A DNA stretch of 8,014 nucleotides from JAJRAG01 sp050010535 (GCA_050010535.1 JBEKKT010000042.1:1-8014), one strand, 5' to 3'. Shown: positions 1 through 5,865, numbered from the stretch's first letter. Notes: a model not told the origin generated them from the sequence alone. Made by a program: numbers and translations.

Positions 1-923
1 TCGCATGGAATGCGTTCATGGCCGCAACGAAGGTAGCTAAGGAAATGAAGCTGTACGCTGCGGGGCAGGACATACTCACCGATGCTTTTAGTGGGAACGT
101 TAGGGGCGCCGGCCCCGGGGCCGCAGAGATGGAGTTCACGGAGAGAGGCGCTGAGCCGGTCCTCTTCTTCATGGCCGACAAGACAGAGCCATCCTCGTTC
201 TCCCTTCCTCTCACCCGGATATTCATGGACCCTTTCACCACGACTGGACTGGTCATTGACCCTAGGGCTCACCAAGGATACAAGTTTGAGATCGTGGACG
301 TTTGCGATTCGAAGAGGATCATGATGTCCGCTCCGGAGGAGGCGTACGATATCCTCAGCATCTTGGGCGACACGACGAGATACGCGATAAAGAGGGTGAT
401 GAGCAAGAGCGAGGATCTCGGCATCGCGGCGGTCGTGAGCACAGAGAAACTGAACATGGCCGCAGGGAAATACGTTGGAAAGGACGATCCGGTCATGACA
501 GTGCGGTGCCAGAGCGGATTCCCTGCCGTTGGAGAGGTGCTCCAGCCATTCATGTTCCCCCAGCTTGTCGCGGGGTGGATGCGCGGCTCGCACCACGGGG
601 CGTGGTATCCCTGTTCGGTGGACGACTCGGACCCGTCCTACTTCGACGGCCCTCCGCGAATCGTGTGTCTTGGATTTCAGATAAGTCACGGGAAGTTCCA
701 GGGACTCGAGGACCCTGGTTCTCCTACGGGCGTTCATAAGCCGATCGACTACTTCGCTGGGAGCGTTTGGGACGAAGCTAGGAGAAAGGCGGTGAGGGTG
801 AGCATCTACATCAGAGGTCATGGTCCGTTCATGCCGGCGATCTTGTCTCCAGAGGAGATGGAATACACGACTAGGCCAGCCGTCCTGAAGAAACTGCGCG
901 AAAGGATGGAAGACATTGAGTAA
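1..923 (+). CDS. fbp: Bifunctional fructose-1,6-bisphosphate aldolase/phosphatase (class V FBPase), 5'-truncated by window edge
   Basis: This archaeal gluconeogenic enzyme condenses dihydroxyacetone phosphate and glyceraldehyde 3-phosphate to fructose 1,6-bisphosphate and then dephosphorylates it to fructose 6-phosphate, in the cytoplasm with Mg2+. The reading frame is open from the first complete codon (base 3). The ATG at 18 is internal, because the residues around it already match the middle of the family. Numbering from that ATG, I see the conserved blocks GQD and SGNVRG (residues 16-30), MADKTEP (52-58), YVGKDDPV (152-159), QSGFPAVGE (165-173), AGWMRGSH (185-192) and the C-terminal EEMEYTT. 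Tyr152 and Lys155 have the spacing of the Tyr/Schiff-base Lys pair (Tyr229/Lys232) of the Sulfolobus tokodaii enzyme, followed by the metal-binding Asp pair. On that alignment about 75 N-terminal residues lie left of the window. The gene overlaps tpi by 8 nt, so the two are probably translationally coupled. Identification is firm. Confidence 0.95.
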   Translation, partial: AWNAFMAATKVAKEMKLYAAGQDILTDAFSGNVRGAGPGAAEMEFTERGAEPVLFFMADKTEPSSFSLPLTRIFMDPFTTTGLVIDPRAHQGYKFEIVDVCDSKRIMMSAPEEAYDILSILGDTTRYAIKRVMSKSEDLGIAAVVSTEKLNMAAGKYVGKDDPVMTVRCQSGFPAVGEVLQPFMFPQLVAGWMRGSHHGAWYPCSVDDSDPSYFDGPPRIVCLGFQISHGKFQGLEDPGSPTGVHKPIDYFAGSVWDEARRKAVRVSIYIRGHGPFMPAILSPEEMEYTTRPAVLKKLRERMEDIE

Positions 924-1593
924 GATCTCAACGCCTGTGGTCATTGTGAATTTCAAGACGTACCGCGAGGTAGAGGGCTACCGGTCACTTTCCATCGCGA
1001 GATTTTGTCAGGACGTATCGAAGGAGACCGGCGTGTGCATCGCCGTCTGTCCGCCGATGGTGGAGCTCTCCGCCGTCGCGTCCTCGGTGAGTATCCCGGT
1101 CCTTGCACAGCACACGGATCCGGTGAAACCCGGATCACATACCGGTTGGACTACGCCCGAAGCTGTGAAGGCGGCTGGTGGTTCCGGCACGCTGTTGAAT
1201 CACTCAGAGCACAGGATGATGCTCTCCGACATATCGACATCCGTCCGTCTTTGTCGTTCTGCGGGGCTCCAAACGGTCGTCTGCGCGGATTCGGCCGAGA
1301 CTGCCGGTGCGTGCGCGTTCTGGAGACCGGAATTCATCGCGGTCGAGCCTCCGGAGCTGATAGGGGGCGATGTATCGGTCACGAGTGTCAAGCCGGAGGT
1401 TGTCGAGAGCGCGGTCCGCGCCGTTCACCGGGTCGATGAAAATATACCCGTCCTTTGCGGAGCCGGTGTTAAGGCCGGGGAGGATGCGAATCGGGCGATC
1501 GAGCTGGGAGCGAGAGGCGTTCTGCTTGCCTCTGGCGTGGTCAAGTCCGACGACGTTAAGAAGGCCCTTCAGGATCTCGTCAGTTTTTTTTGA
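916..1593 (+). CDS. tpiA: Triosephosphate isomerase (archaeal type)
   Basis: The product interconverts dihydroxyacetone phosphate and glyceraldehyde 3-phosphate and so supplies both substrates of the enzyme encoded just upstream. The 225-residue length is typical of the compact archaeal TIM, against about 250 in bacteria. Visible motifs are VNFKTY with substrate-binding Asn12 and Lys14, catalytic His96 in LLNHSEHR, catalytic Glu144 in AVEPPELIGG leading into flexible loop 6, the phosphate-binding GAGV (182-185) and LASGVV (204-209). The start is TTG at 916. It places the first beta strand (PVVIVNFK) at the usual distance from the N terminus, and no ATG lies nearby. The start sits inside the last codons of the preceding gene, with an 8-nt overlap, so initiation is likely coupled. 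The last codons run Ser-Phe-Phe-stop through an oligo-T tract. Confidence 0.95.
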   Translation: MSKISTPVVIVNFKTYREVEGYRSLSIARFCQDVSKETGVCIAVCPPMVELSAVASSVSIPVLAQHTDPVKPGSHTGWTTPEAVKAAGGSGTLLNHSEHRMMLSDISTSVRLCRSAGLQTVVCADSAETAGACAFWRPEFIAVEPPELIGGDVSVTSVKPEVVESAVRAVHRVDENIPVLCGAGVKAGEDANRAIELGARGVLLASGVVKSDDVKKALQDLVSFF

Positions 1594-1759
1594 ACTTGCC
1601 ACGGTTCTTTGTGCGTTCCTTCTTTCGAGCCAGGGTCTCTTTCTGACGCTCAACAATTCCTCTAGGGGGAGGTGGAGGTCGTGGGGCCGAGGCCGAAGAT
1701 GCTGACAATGCGAACCTCTTGTTGTTGCTCCCTCTGGCCGCTAGGACCGAAGTATACAT
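1580..1759 (-). CDS. Doubtful small basic protein (59 aa), hypothetical
   Basis: I do not recognise this reading frame. From an ATG at 1759 it would encode 59 residues: a Ser/Ala-rich start, a short run of prolines (PRPPPPPR) and a very basic tail (QKETLARKKERTKNRGKFKKN, shown here at its start only as a Lys/Arg-rich block of about 20 residues). It fills the spacer between tpi and the acetyltransferase gene and overlaps the tpi end by 14 nt on the opposite strand. A TTAACTCTT stretch about 20-25 nt upstream could act as a weak TATA box for a leaderless message. There is no Shine-Dalgarno motif, third-position G+C is only about half, and the composition could come from non-coding pyrimidine-rich sequence. 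An in-frame ATG at 1819 gives a longer 79-residue version that would overlap the neighbouring gene's start. I rate it more likely spurious than real. Confidence 0.2.
   Translation of the reverse strand: MYTSVLAARGSNNKRFALSASSASAPRPPPPPRGIVERQKETLARKKERTKNRGKFKKN
1584..1591 (+). terminator. Oligo-T tract at the tpi stop codon, possible archaeal terminator
   Basis: Eight consecutive T residues cover the final two Phe codons and the first base of the TGA stop. A pyrimidine-rich stretch with several more short T runs follows up to about 1645. Archaeal RNA polymerase can terminate at U-rich tracts without a hairpin. Stopping exactly here would truncate the stop codon, so real 3' ends are more likely in the T-rich stretch just downstream. 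Confidence 0.3.
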
Positions 1760-1811
1760 CGTCCGGCGAATTCTCAAAAGAGTTAAGACTGGATAGCGCG
1801 ATAGACCGTTA

Positions 1812-2246
1812 GTGCGCATCCGGCATTTCGCCCTCGGCGACCTTAAATCCGTGTTTGATCTCGCGTGCTCCGCGTTGAAGGAGCGCTACACTCCGACCCT
1901 GTTCATCAATCTTCAGTCCTATTGGCCTGAAGGATTCATCGTCATCGAAGATCTCGGGACGGTCCGGGGTTTCATTCTCGGGGTCACAGTATCCCGGATA
2001 GAAGCGAGGATACTGATGCTTGCTGTCGAAAAGGACCTCAGGAGGATGGGATATGCAACAATGCTCTTCCGCCAGTTCTGCATGGAATGTGCGAAGAAGG
2101 GGATCCGATATCTGACGCTCGAAGTGAGAAAGAGCAACCTACCCGCCATAACGTTCTACGAGAAGATGGGATCTCAGATCACCGGTGAGATTGAGAGATA
2201 CTACACTGACGGGGAGGATGCCTATAGAATGCACATCTTCCTCTAG
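1812..2246 (+). CDS. GNAT-family N-acetyltransferase, RimI/Ard1-like
   Basis: This 144-residue protein has the single-domain GNAT fold that moves an acetyl group from acetyl-CoA, most likely to protein N termini as archaeal RimI/Ard1 enzymes do. The acetyl-CoA pyrophosphate-binding motif Q/R-x-x-G-x-G/A is RRMGYA (residues 77-82) after the strand ILMLAVEKD. Motif B follows as LEVRKSNLPAITFYEKMG (103-120), with Tyr116 at the usual general-acid position. The C-terminal YYTDGEDAYRM (130-140) is characteristic of N-alpha-acetyltransferases rather than small-molecule acetylases. The start is GTG at 1812. With no Shine-Dalgarno and an AT-rich AGTTAAGA box about 27 nt upstream (1781-1788), a leaderless transcript is plausible. 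Its TAG stop shares the sequence CTAG (2243-2246) with the stop of the convergent ATPase gene. The exact substrate cannot be read from the sequence. Confidence 0.88.
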   Translation: MRIRHFALGDLKSVFDLACSALKERYTPTLFINLQSYWPEGFIVIEDLGTVRGFILGVTVSRIEARILMLAVEKDLRRMGYATMLFRQFCMECAKKGIRYLTLEVRKSNLPAITFYEKMGSQITGEIERYYTDGEDAYRMHIFL

Positions 2247-3781
2247 TGGAACATCTGGTCGTTCTGATGCTCATTCCAGAAATAGTAAGGAGACTTCTCC
2301 TTCTGCGAGGAAGTGATGTCGGTGGAGAGCCCCTTCTGATAAGACCCATACCGATCCTTTATCTGTTCTTCGACGGGTCTGCTCCTCTTTAGGGCCAACT
2401 TGATATGCTTCTCCTCGATGAGCAGGTCCCCTTCGATCGCTGCCAGGTCTCCAGCGGACCTGATCAGACCCCCCAGCTCTCTAAGTCTGAGGGTCAACGC
2501 GCCGGTCTTGCCGTCGATCGTGCTTGCCCTTCTCTTCGCTTCCTTGACTATCGCGTCGATCCCAGAACGAGAGGCTTGGGGGATCCTTCCGTCGATCGAT
2601 ATCTCCTGGGCAATGAACTGCGCGAGGAGGGCCCTGTTCTCCAAGGTGTCTACCATTGACGTCTCGACAAGAACCTCGTAACCGCTGCCGTTGATACGGG
2701 AGCGTAGCGGCGAAAGGATCTGCTCGAGATCCTGTATGTTGCACGCGCCAACGAAGATAAAATTGCAGGGAACGTTCTCGACCTTCACGCTCGCCCCCGC
2801 GCTCTGCGGGTTCCTTCCTGATATCGGGAACCGCCGTTCCTGCATCGCGGTCAAAATGAACCTCTGCAAATGACCTAAGTGTGGCAGCTCATCTAGAAAA
2901 AGAACTCCTTCATGTGCCTCATGGATTGCGCCAGGAATGACACGGTCGTAGGGCTGCGTTCCCAAGGCCGGATGTCCGCCATACGGATCGTGACGGACGT
3001 CACCCAGAAGCTCGGTCTCGCTCGCGCCCGTGGCAAGTACGAAAGGATTGCGATCCAGACGCACGAGGACCTTTCGGGGGGAAATCTTCTCGAACTCCCT
3101 CCTCTTCTCTAGCGCCTCCTGGTCCAAAACCCTGATCATATCTCCGCAACGCTCGAACACGACGACCTCTTCCTTTCCTAGACGCTTCCTCGTGGTCGTG
3201 ATTCTGTCATTGGCTCCGGGGAGGCCTTTCACTCCGGCAGCCCCCATCGTCGCCTCGAATATACCTCCGATGAGGTCCCCGAATGGATTGTTGCTCGACG
3301 TCATGTCCCCGATCTTTGGGCGCTGGCACTTCGGGCAATATCGCTCCGTCGGCGAAGAGTATGATCCGCAATTCTTGCACCTGTACCCCAAGCGCTCAGC
3401 CACGTTGATGGGGGCGTTCTTCGGGTCGATGAGCTCTCCTTCCGCGAACTCTTTCGATTCAACTTCCTTCTGGACCTCATCCGCCCTCTTCACTTCGATC
3501 GAAGGTCTTTCCGGATTCTCGGGGTTGTGGACGACGCGAATCTCTTCCATCGGCCGAGGTAGATGAAGAGCCAGGGCTTGGGCTATCATGGATTTTCCGG
3601 TGCCTGGAGGGCCTACGAGCAGAAGGTGGCGCCTTTGGCGCGCGGCGATTCTTGCCAGAGTGACAGCCTCATCTTGACCAATCACCCTCATCAGCGGATC
3701 CTTTGGAATAAGGACATCCGCTGTCGACTCGATTGATTTCAGGTCTGGCTCGTGCCTCAGGTCAACCTTTCCTTCGGTCAT
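2243..3781 (-). CDS. LonB-like AAA+ ATPase with zinc ribbon, lacking the protease domain
   Basis: This 512-residue protein matches the AAA+ motor half of archaeal LonB: VIGQDEAV (33-40), Walker A GPPGTGKS (57-64), the GDVRHDPYGG block (260-269), Walker B GVLFLDEL (292-299), a pre-sensor-1 hairpin and sensor-1 Asn348 in GACN, an arginine-finger region PLRSRI (358-363), and the C-terminal lid with LRLRELGGLIR (431-441). LonB continues into a Ser-Lys protease domain of roughly 200 residues. Here the chain stops soon after the lid, with the polar tail ending NDQMFH. The insertion between Walker A and B, which in LonB carries membrane helices, instead holds a zinc ribbon (Cys135, Cys138, Cys149, Cys152) and a Gly-rich stretch (168-190) too polar for a clear membrane anchor. 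It is therefore probably a soluble ATP-driven remodelling protein with no visible proteolytic activity. Its ATG overlaps the dnaG stop (TGATG), implying co-translation. A MoxR or Mg-chelatase-like role is an alternative; the client is unknown. Confidence 0.85.
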   Translation of the reverse strand: MTEGKVDLRHEPDLKSIESTADVLIPKDPLMRVIGQDEAVTLARIAARQRRHLLLVGPPGTGKSMIAQALALHLPRPMEEIRVVHNPENPERPSIEVKRADEVQKEVESKEFAEGELIDPKNAPINVAERLGYRCKNCGSYSSPTERYCPKCQRPKIGDMTSSNNPFGDLIGGIFEATMGAAGVKGLPGANDRITTTRKRLGKEEVVVFERCGDMIRVLDQEALEKRREFEKISPRKVLVRLDRNPFVLATGASETELLGDVRHDPYGGHPALGTQPYDRVIPGAIHEAHEGVLFLDELPHLGHLQRFILTAMQERRFPISGRNPQSAGASVKVENVPCNFIFVGACNIQDLEQILSPLRSRINGSGYEVLVETSMVDTLENRALLAQFIAQEISIDGRIPQASRSGIDAIVKEAKRRASTIDGKTGALTLRLRELGGLIRSAGDLAAIEGDLLIEEKHIKLALKRSRPVEEQIKDRYGSYQKGLSTDITSSQKEKSPYYFWNEHQNDQMFH

Positions 3782-5037
3782 CAGTTCAAATCATCCTTTG
3801 TCCAGATCTCCACAGAAGATGGCTGCTTAGTAACGTTGCTCATTTTAGTACCGACCACGGTCCCGATCTTTCTCTCCGTTGCCAGATCGAGGATCCTCTG
3901 AGTGATCACACCGTCGAAGACGACCGCGATTGTCTCTTTTGGAGCCTCCTTGAGCACGTTAGCTAGCTCCTTGCTCGGAACTTCCTTGACGACAACGCCT
4001 TGGTCGTTCAGAAGCCTCGCGTTGAGAGTCGAGGACAACTCACTGAGCATCGTTTTGTATTTCTGTTGTGCTGGCGATAGTTTCTTCACGGGTCGCTTCT
4101 CCTCGTGCTCCTCTTTCGATGCGCTCATGGCCTCCATTCGCTCCATCCTCTCCGTCTTCTCAGCTGTGTGAGCAACGACATTGCTGGCTTGTGCAACCTC
4201 TCCGCCAAAGCCGTACATCTCGACAAACTGCTCTCCAGGTACCTTGTTCCGTAGGCACTTCATGATCTGCTTCTGCGTGAGCTCCTCGACTTCCTGACCG
4301 CGGGGTGCCCTCGTGACGAAGTCTACCTCAGCCACCTGGAAGAGTTCCCTAAGGATCAGTTCCCCTCCCCGGTCACCGTCCACGAACGCAGTGACGATTC
4401 TCTCTCTCGAGAGATCGCTCACAGTCTTAGGGATGTTCGTCCCTTCAACCGCGATTGCGTTCTTTATGCCGGATTTGAGGAGATTGAGCACGTCAGACCT
4501 GCCTTCGACGATGATGATCGAATCGGAATCTGGAACGTTCGGACCCGCCGGAAGCCGGTCCTTTCCGTAGTATATGACCTCTTCAATCTGCACCGACTGG
4601 CGTACGCTCTCAGTGAGATCTATGCCGGTGGTCTTCGACTGCTTCATCAGGTCGCTGAGAAGTTCGCGGGCCCTATCGATTATCCTCGTGCGCTTCGTTA
4701 TTCGGACATCCTCAATCGACTCGATGTTTATCTTCGCCTTGCAAGGTCCAACCCTATCGATCGTCTCAAGCGCTGATGCCAGAATAACGGTCTCAACCTG
4801 ATCGAGACTTGATGGTATGAGTACCTCACCTTCGGACTTGCCCTGCTTCGAACCAACCTCGACCTCAATACGGCCAATCCTGCCGCTTTTTTGCAGGTCC
4901 CTCAGATCAAGTTCGTCACCGAGCAAACCTTCTGTCTGCCCGAAAATCGCCCCCACCACGTCAGGCTTCTCCACGATACCATCCGCGACAAGCCTTGCTT
5001 TTACCAGGTACTTGGTGGTGCTAGGATCTATGTTCAT
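3781..5037 (-). CDS. dnaG: Archaeal DnaG-type primase / exosome-associated toprim protein
   Basis: The 418-residue product starts MNIDPSTTKYLVKARLVADG, the usual N terminus of archaeal DnaG. A toprim domain occupies about residues 171-250, with the catalytic Glu178 in IIIVEGRSDV and the acidic DGDRGG (Asp220, Asp222) that bind metal. A charged, probably flexible linker rich in Glu and Lys (about 293-320) leads to a C-terminal domain ending KQPSSVEIWTKDDLN. Archaeal DnaG can make RNA primers, and in Sulfolobus it is a stable subunit of the RNA exosome; either role would be in the cytoplasm. I chose ATG 5037 over the upstream in-frame ATG at 5076 because a strong Shine-Dalgarno GAGGTGA (5049-5043) sits 5 nt before it and the extra 13 residues do not look conserved. 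The gene is first in an operon with the AAA+ ATPase, with a 1-nt overlap at the junction. Confidence 0.95.
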   Translation of the reverse strand: MNIDPSTTKYLVKARLVADGIVEKPDVVGAIFGQTEGLLGDELDLRDLQKSGRIGRIEVEVGSKQGKSEGEVLIPSSLDQVETVILASALETIDRVGPCKAKINIESIEDVRITKRTRIIDRARELLSDLMKQSKTTGIDLTESVRQSVQIEEVIYYGKDRLPAGPNVPDSDSIIIVEGRSDVLNLLKSGIKNAIAVEGTNIPKTVSDLSRERIVTAFVDGDRGGELILRELFQVAEVDFVTRAPRGQEVEELTQKQIMKCLRNKVPGEQFVEMYGFGGEVAQASNVVAHTAEKTERMERMEAMSASKEEHEEKRPVKKLSPAQQKYKTMLSELSSTLNARLLNDQGVVVKEVPSKELANVLKEAPKETIAVVFDGVITQRILDLATERKIGTVVGTKMSNVTKQPSSVEIWTKDDLN

Positions 5038-5230
5038 TTTCTTCACCTCTTCTTGTTCTCGCTGGAAAAACAGCACGGACCTCTAATATCCGTTCTTCAT
5101 CTGCTCAGCAGAGGCGATCCTTGATTGCTCCCTGCCCAGATGGACCATTCCCTGACCTATCCTGTGGAAGGATATGATGAATGGATGATAGTGATCATGA
5201 TGTCAAACAGGCCTTACCTGTTTTTCCAGT
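5038..5230 (-). other. dnaG 5' leader (predicted), with two hairpins and a 13-codon upstream ORF
   Basis: If the TATA box at 5251-5259 is used, this stretch is transcribed as an untranslated leader. Its first bases can form a 7-bp hairpin, AAACAGG/CCTGTTT (5205-5211 with 5217-5223, 5-nt loop). A second, 6-bp hairpin is TATCCT/AGGATA (5158-5163 with 5169-5174). Between them an ATG at 5198 opens a 13-codon reading frame ending in TAG at 5157, without a Shine-Dalgarno. I see no known riboswitch in it. Whether any of this regulates dnaG is inference. Confidence 0.35.
5043..5049 (-). promoter_or_regulatory. Shine-Dalgarno site of dnaG
   Basis: On the minus strand GAGGTGA lies 5 nt before the ATG at 5037. 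This is a near-perfect anti-16S match at ideal spacing, and it decides the dnaG start against the in-frame ATG 39 nt upstream. Confidence 0.85.
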
Positions 5231-5250
5231 CCATCTACAGAATGTAGTCA

Positions 5251-5266
5251 CCTATATAACTTTCGG
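5251..5266 (-). promoter_or_regulatory. BRE/TATA promoter for the dnaG operon
   Basis: Read on the minus strand, CCGAAAG followed by TTATATAGG forms a purine-rich BRE and a near-consensus archaeal TATA box. Transcription should start about 25-27 nt further on, near 5229. That leaves a leader of roughly 190 nt before dnaG, which is long for archaea. No better TATA box lies closer to the gene. The box also follows the small Gly-Gly protein gene on the same strand, so dnaG need not depend on read-through from it. Confidence 0.7.
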
Positions 5267-5306
5267 TACGGTTTACATAGGGCGAACAGGAAATACACCA
5301 CTGCAG

Positions 5307-5329
5307 CTGAAATTGCCTGGCTATTTCAG
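5307..5329 (-). terminator. Hairpin just after the small Gly-Gly protein gene
   Basis: A perfect 7-bp inverted repeat, CTGAAAT (5307-5313) and ATTTCAG (5323-5329) with a 9-nt loop, begins 14 nt past the TAG of the ubiquitin-fold gene and ends before the dnaG TATA box. Its position suits a 3' end or processing signal. There is no U run after it on the minus strand, so it is not a classical terminator. Confidence 0.3.
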
Positions 5330-5342
5330 TTTGAATTGGCAT

Positions 5343-5555
5343 CTATCCACCTGAGGCAACTCTGATTATTCGGATCCTGTCATGGTCTCTTAAAACCTGG
5401 GTTATAGGAATAGGCAGTCCGCCCCTGACCACGATGTACGCGTCCGGAAGTAGGCCAAGAATCGTAAGCAAATCGGCCGCGGCGCTGCCACTATCTAGCG
5501 ACACCCTCGACAAGTCTCCATTTGCAACCACGATCACGCTTATGGATTTCGGCAT
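5343..5555 (-). CDS. Small beta-grasp protein with C-terminal Gly-Gly (ThiS/MoaD/SAMP-like sulfur carrier or protein modifier)
   Basis: This 70-residue protein has the shape of the ThiS/MoaD family. A first strand (SISVIVVANG, 4-13) and a second strand (SRVSLDSG) lead to a helix with the typical SAADLLTILGL pattern (24-35), a central strand YIVVRGGLPIP (40-50), an acidic turn with the LRDHDRIRIIR strand (55-65), and the terminus VASGG. The chain stops directly after Gly-Gly, as needed for adenylation by an E1-like enzyme. Proteins of this kind carry sulfur for thiamine, molybdopterin or tRNA thiolation. In archaea, SAMPs are also conjugated to lysines of target proteins. The VVRGGLPIP segment and the -RIIRVASGG end look closer to ThiS-like carriers than to MoaD. 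No E1, rhodanese or pathway enzyme is present here to decide between these roles. The ATG at 5555 has only a weak GGAG 11 nt upstream; a TTAAACAT box about 55 nt upstream may be its promoter. Confidence 0.87.
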   Translation of the reverse strand: MPKSISVIVVANGDLSRVSLDSGSAAADLLTILGLLPDAYIVVRGGLPIPITQVLRDHDRIRIIRVASGG

Positions 5556-5601
5556 GCCATCCTAGACTCCATAATCCTGCGGATGTCCGTTCACGATCTC
5601 A

Positions 5602-5627
5602 CTTCGATGTTTAAGGTCGATTCGAAG
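5602..5627 (-). promoter_or_regulatory. Putative promoter of the Gly-Gly protein gene, bracketed by an inverted repeat
   Basis: On the minus strand CCTTAAACAT (around 5609-5618) resembles a TATA box. It would place a transcription start near 5585-5590, about 30 nt before the ATG at 5555. A perfect 6-bp inverted repeat, CTTCGA (5602-5607) and TCGAAG (5622-5627), is centred on the box, so a dimeric regulator bound there would block TBP. The TATA match is moderate and the repeat short. Confidence 0.3.
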
Positions 5628-5706
5628 ATGCGGTAATAATCTTTTGTGTTCTTCCCTGTGGTTTTCTAGGCGAGGACGATGTCCTGAGTCTGCGCTTCGC
5701 TAAAGG

Positions 5707-5714
5707 TAAAAATA
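5707..5714 (+). promoter_or_regulatory. TATA box of the tRNA-Ser gene
   Basis: TAAAAATA is centred about 29 nt upstream of the first tRNA base (5740), the distance expected for an archaeal TATA box. The purine-rich AAAGG before it can serve as BRE. Confidence 0.6.
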
Positions 5715-5739
5715 CGTGTACGCCATTGGCAGCTCAAGG

Positions 5740-5847
5740 GCCGAGGTAGCCTAGCCCGGAAAGGCGGTAGCCTCGAATGCTGCAAATCAGCATCAGAGCG
5801 AGCTACTGGCGGTTCACGCCTCGGGAGTTCGAATCTCCTCCTCGGCG
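5740..5847 (+). tRNA. tRNA-Ser(CGA) with a 23-nt intron at position 37/38
   Basis: The acceptor stem pairs GCCGAGG (5740-5746) with CCTCGGC (5840-5846). The D arm is GCCT/AGGC (5749-5752, 5762-5765) with GG at 5758-5759. The anticodon stem is GTAGC/GCTAC (5767-5771, 5802-5806). The T arm has loop TTCGAAT (5828-5834). A long variable arm with stem GGCG/CGCC (5808-5811, 5817-5820) marks a class II tRNA, and discriminator G5847 with anticodon CGA (5774-5776) gives serine, reading UCG. CCA is not encoded. Bases 5778-5800 interrupt the anticodon loop. CTC (5772-5774) can pair with GAG (5796-5798), leaving three-base bulges AA|T and CG|A at exactly the two cut sites, the bulge-helix-bulge form cut by archaeal splicing endonuclease, although the fourth central pair is a G-A mismatch. 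The spliced tRNA is 85 nt. Its 3' half is the likely attachment site for the integrase encoded downstream. Confidence 0.93.
5778..5800 (+). other. Archaeal tRNA intron
   Basis: The 23-nt insertion lies between A37 (5777) and A38 (5801). It folds on itself through TGCTG (5778-5782) and CAGCA (5788-5792) around a CAAAT loop, making a compact splicing substrate. Confidence 0.85.
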
Positions 5848-5865
5848 CTTTAATTGCCGGTAAAC

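Noticed and set aside
302..739. 145-codon plus-strand frame inside the FBP aldolase/phosphatase gene
   Set aside because: It is a shifted frame of a strongly conserved enzyme, with Arg/Gly/His-rich composition typical of out-of-frame reading.
1204..1656. 150-codon minus-strand frame opposite tpi
   Set aside because: It has no protein-family resemblance and is antisense to the active-site codons of triosephosphate isomerase.
3030..3566. 178-codon open frame on the plus strand opposite the AAA+ gene
   Set aside because: It lies wholly antisense to a gene with clear motifs, and its Ser/Pro-rich composition is a by-product of that gene's codons.
5174..5204. ATGATGA box considered as a C box of a C/D guide RNA
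   Set aside because: No CTGA D or D' box follows at the required spacing on either strand.
5673..5685. Palindrome AGGAC-GAT-GTCCT between the Gly-Gly gene and the tRNA
   Set aside because: The arms are only 5 bp and it does not line up with either neighbouring promoter, so chance is likely.
5740..5847. Reading the RNA gene as tRNA-Leu or as a pseudo-tRNA because it is 108 nt long
   Set aside because: The excess is exactly a 37/38 intron. Discriminator G, anticodon CGA and the 4-bp variable stem fit serine, and all stems pair.
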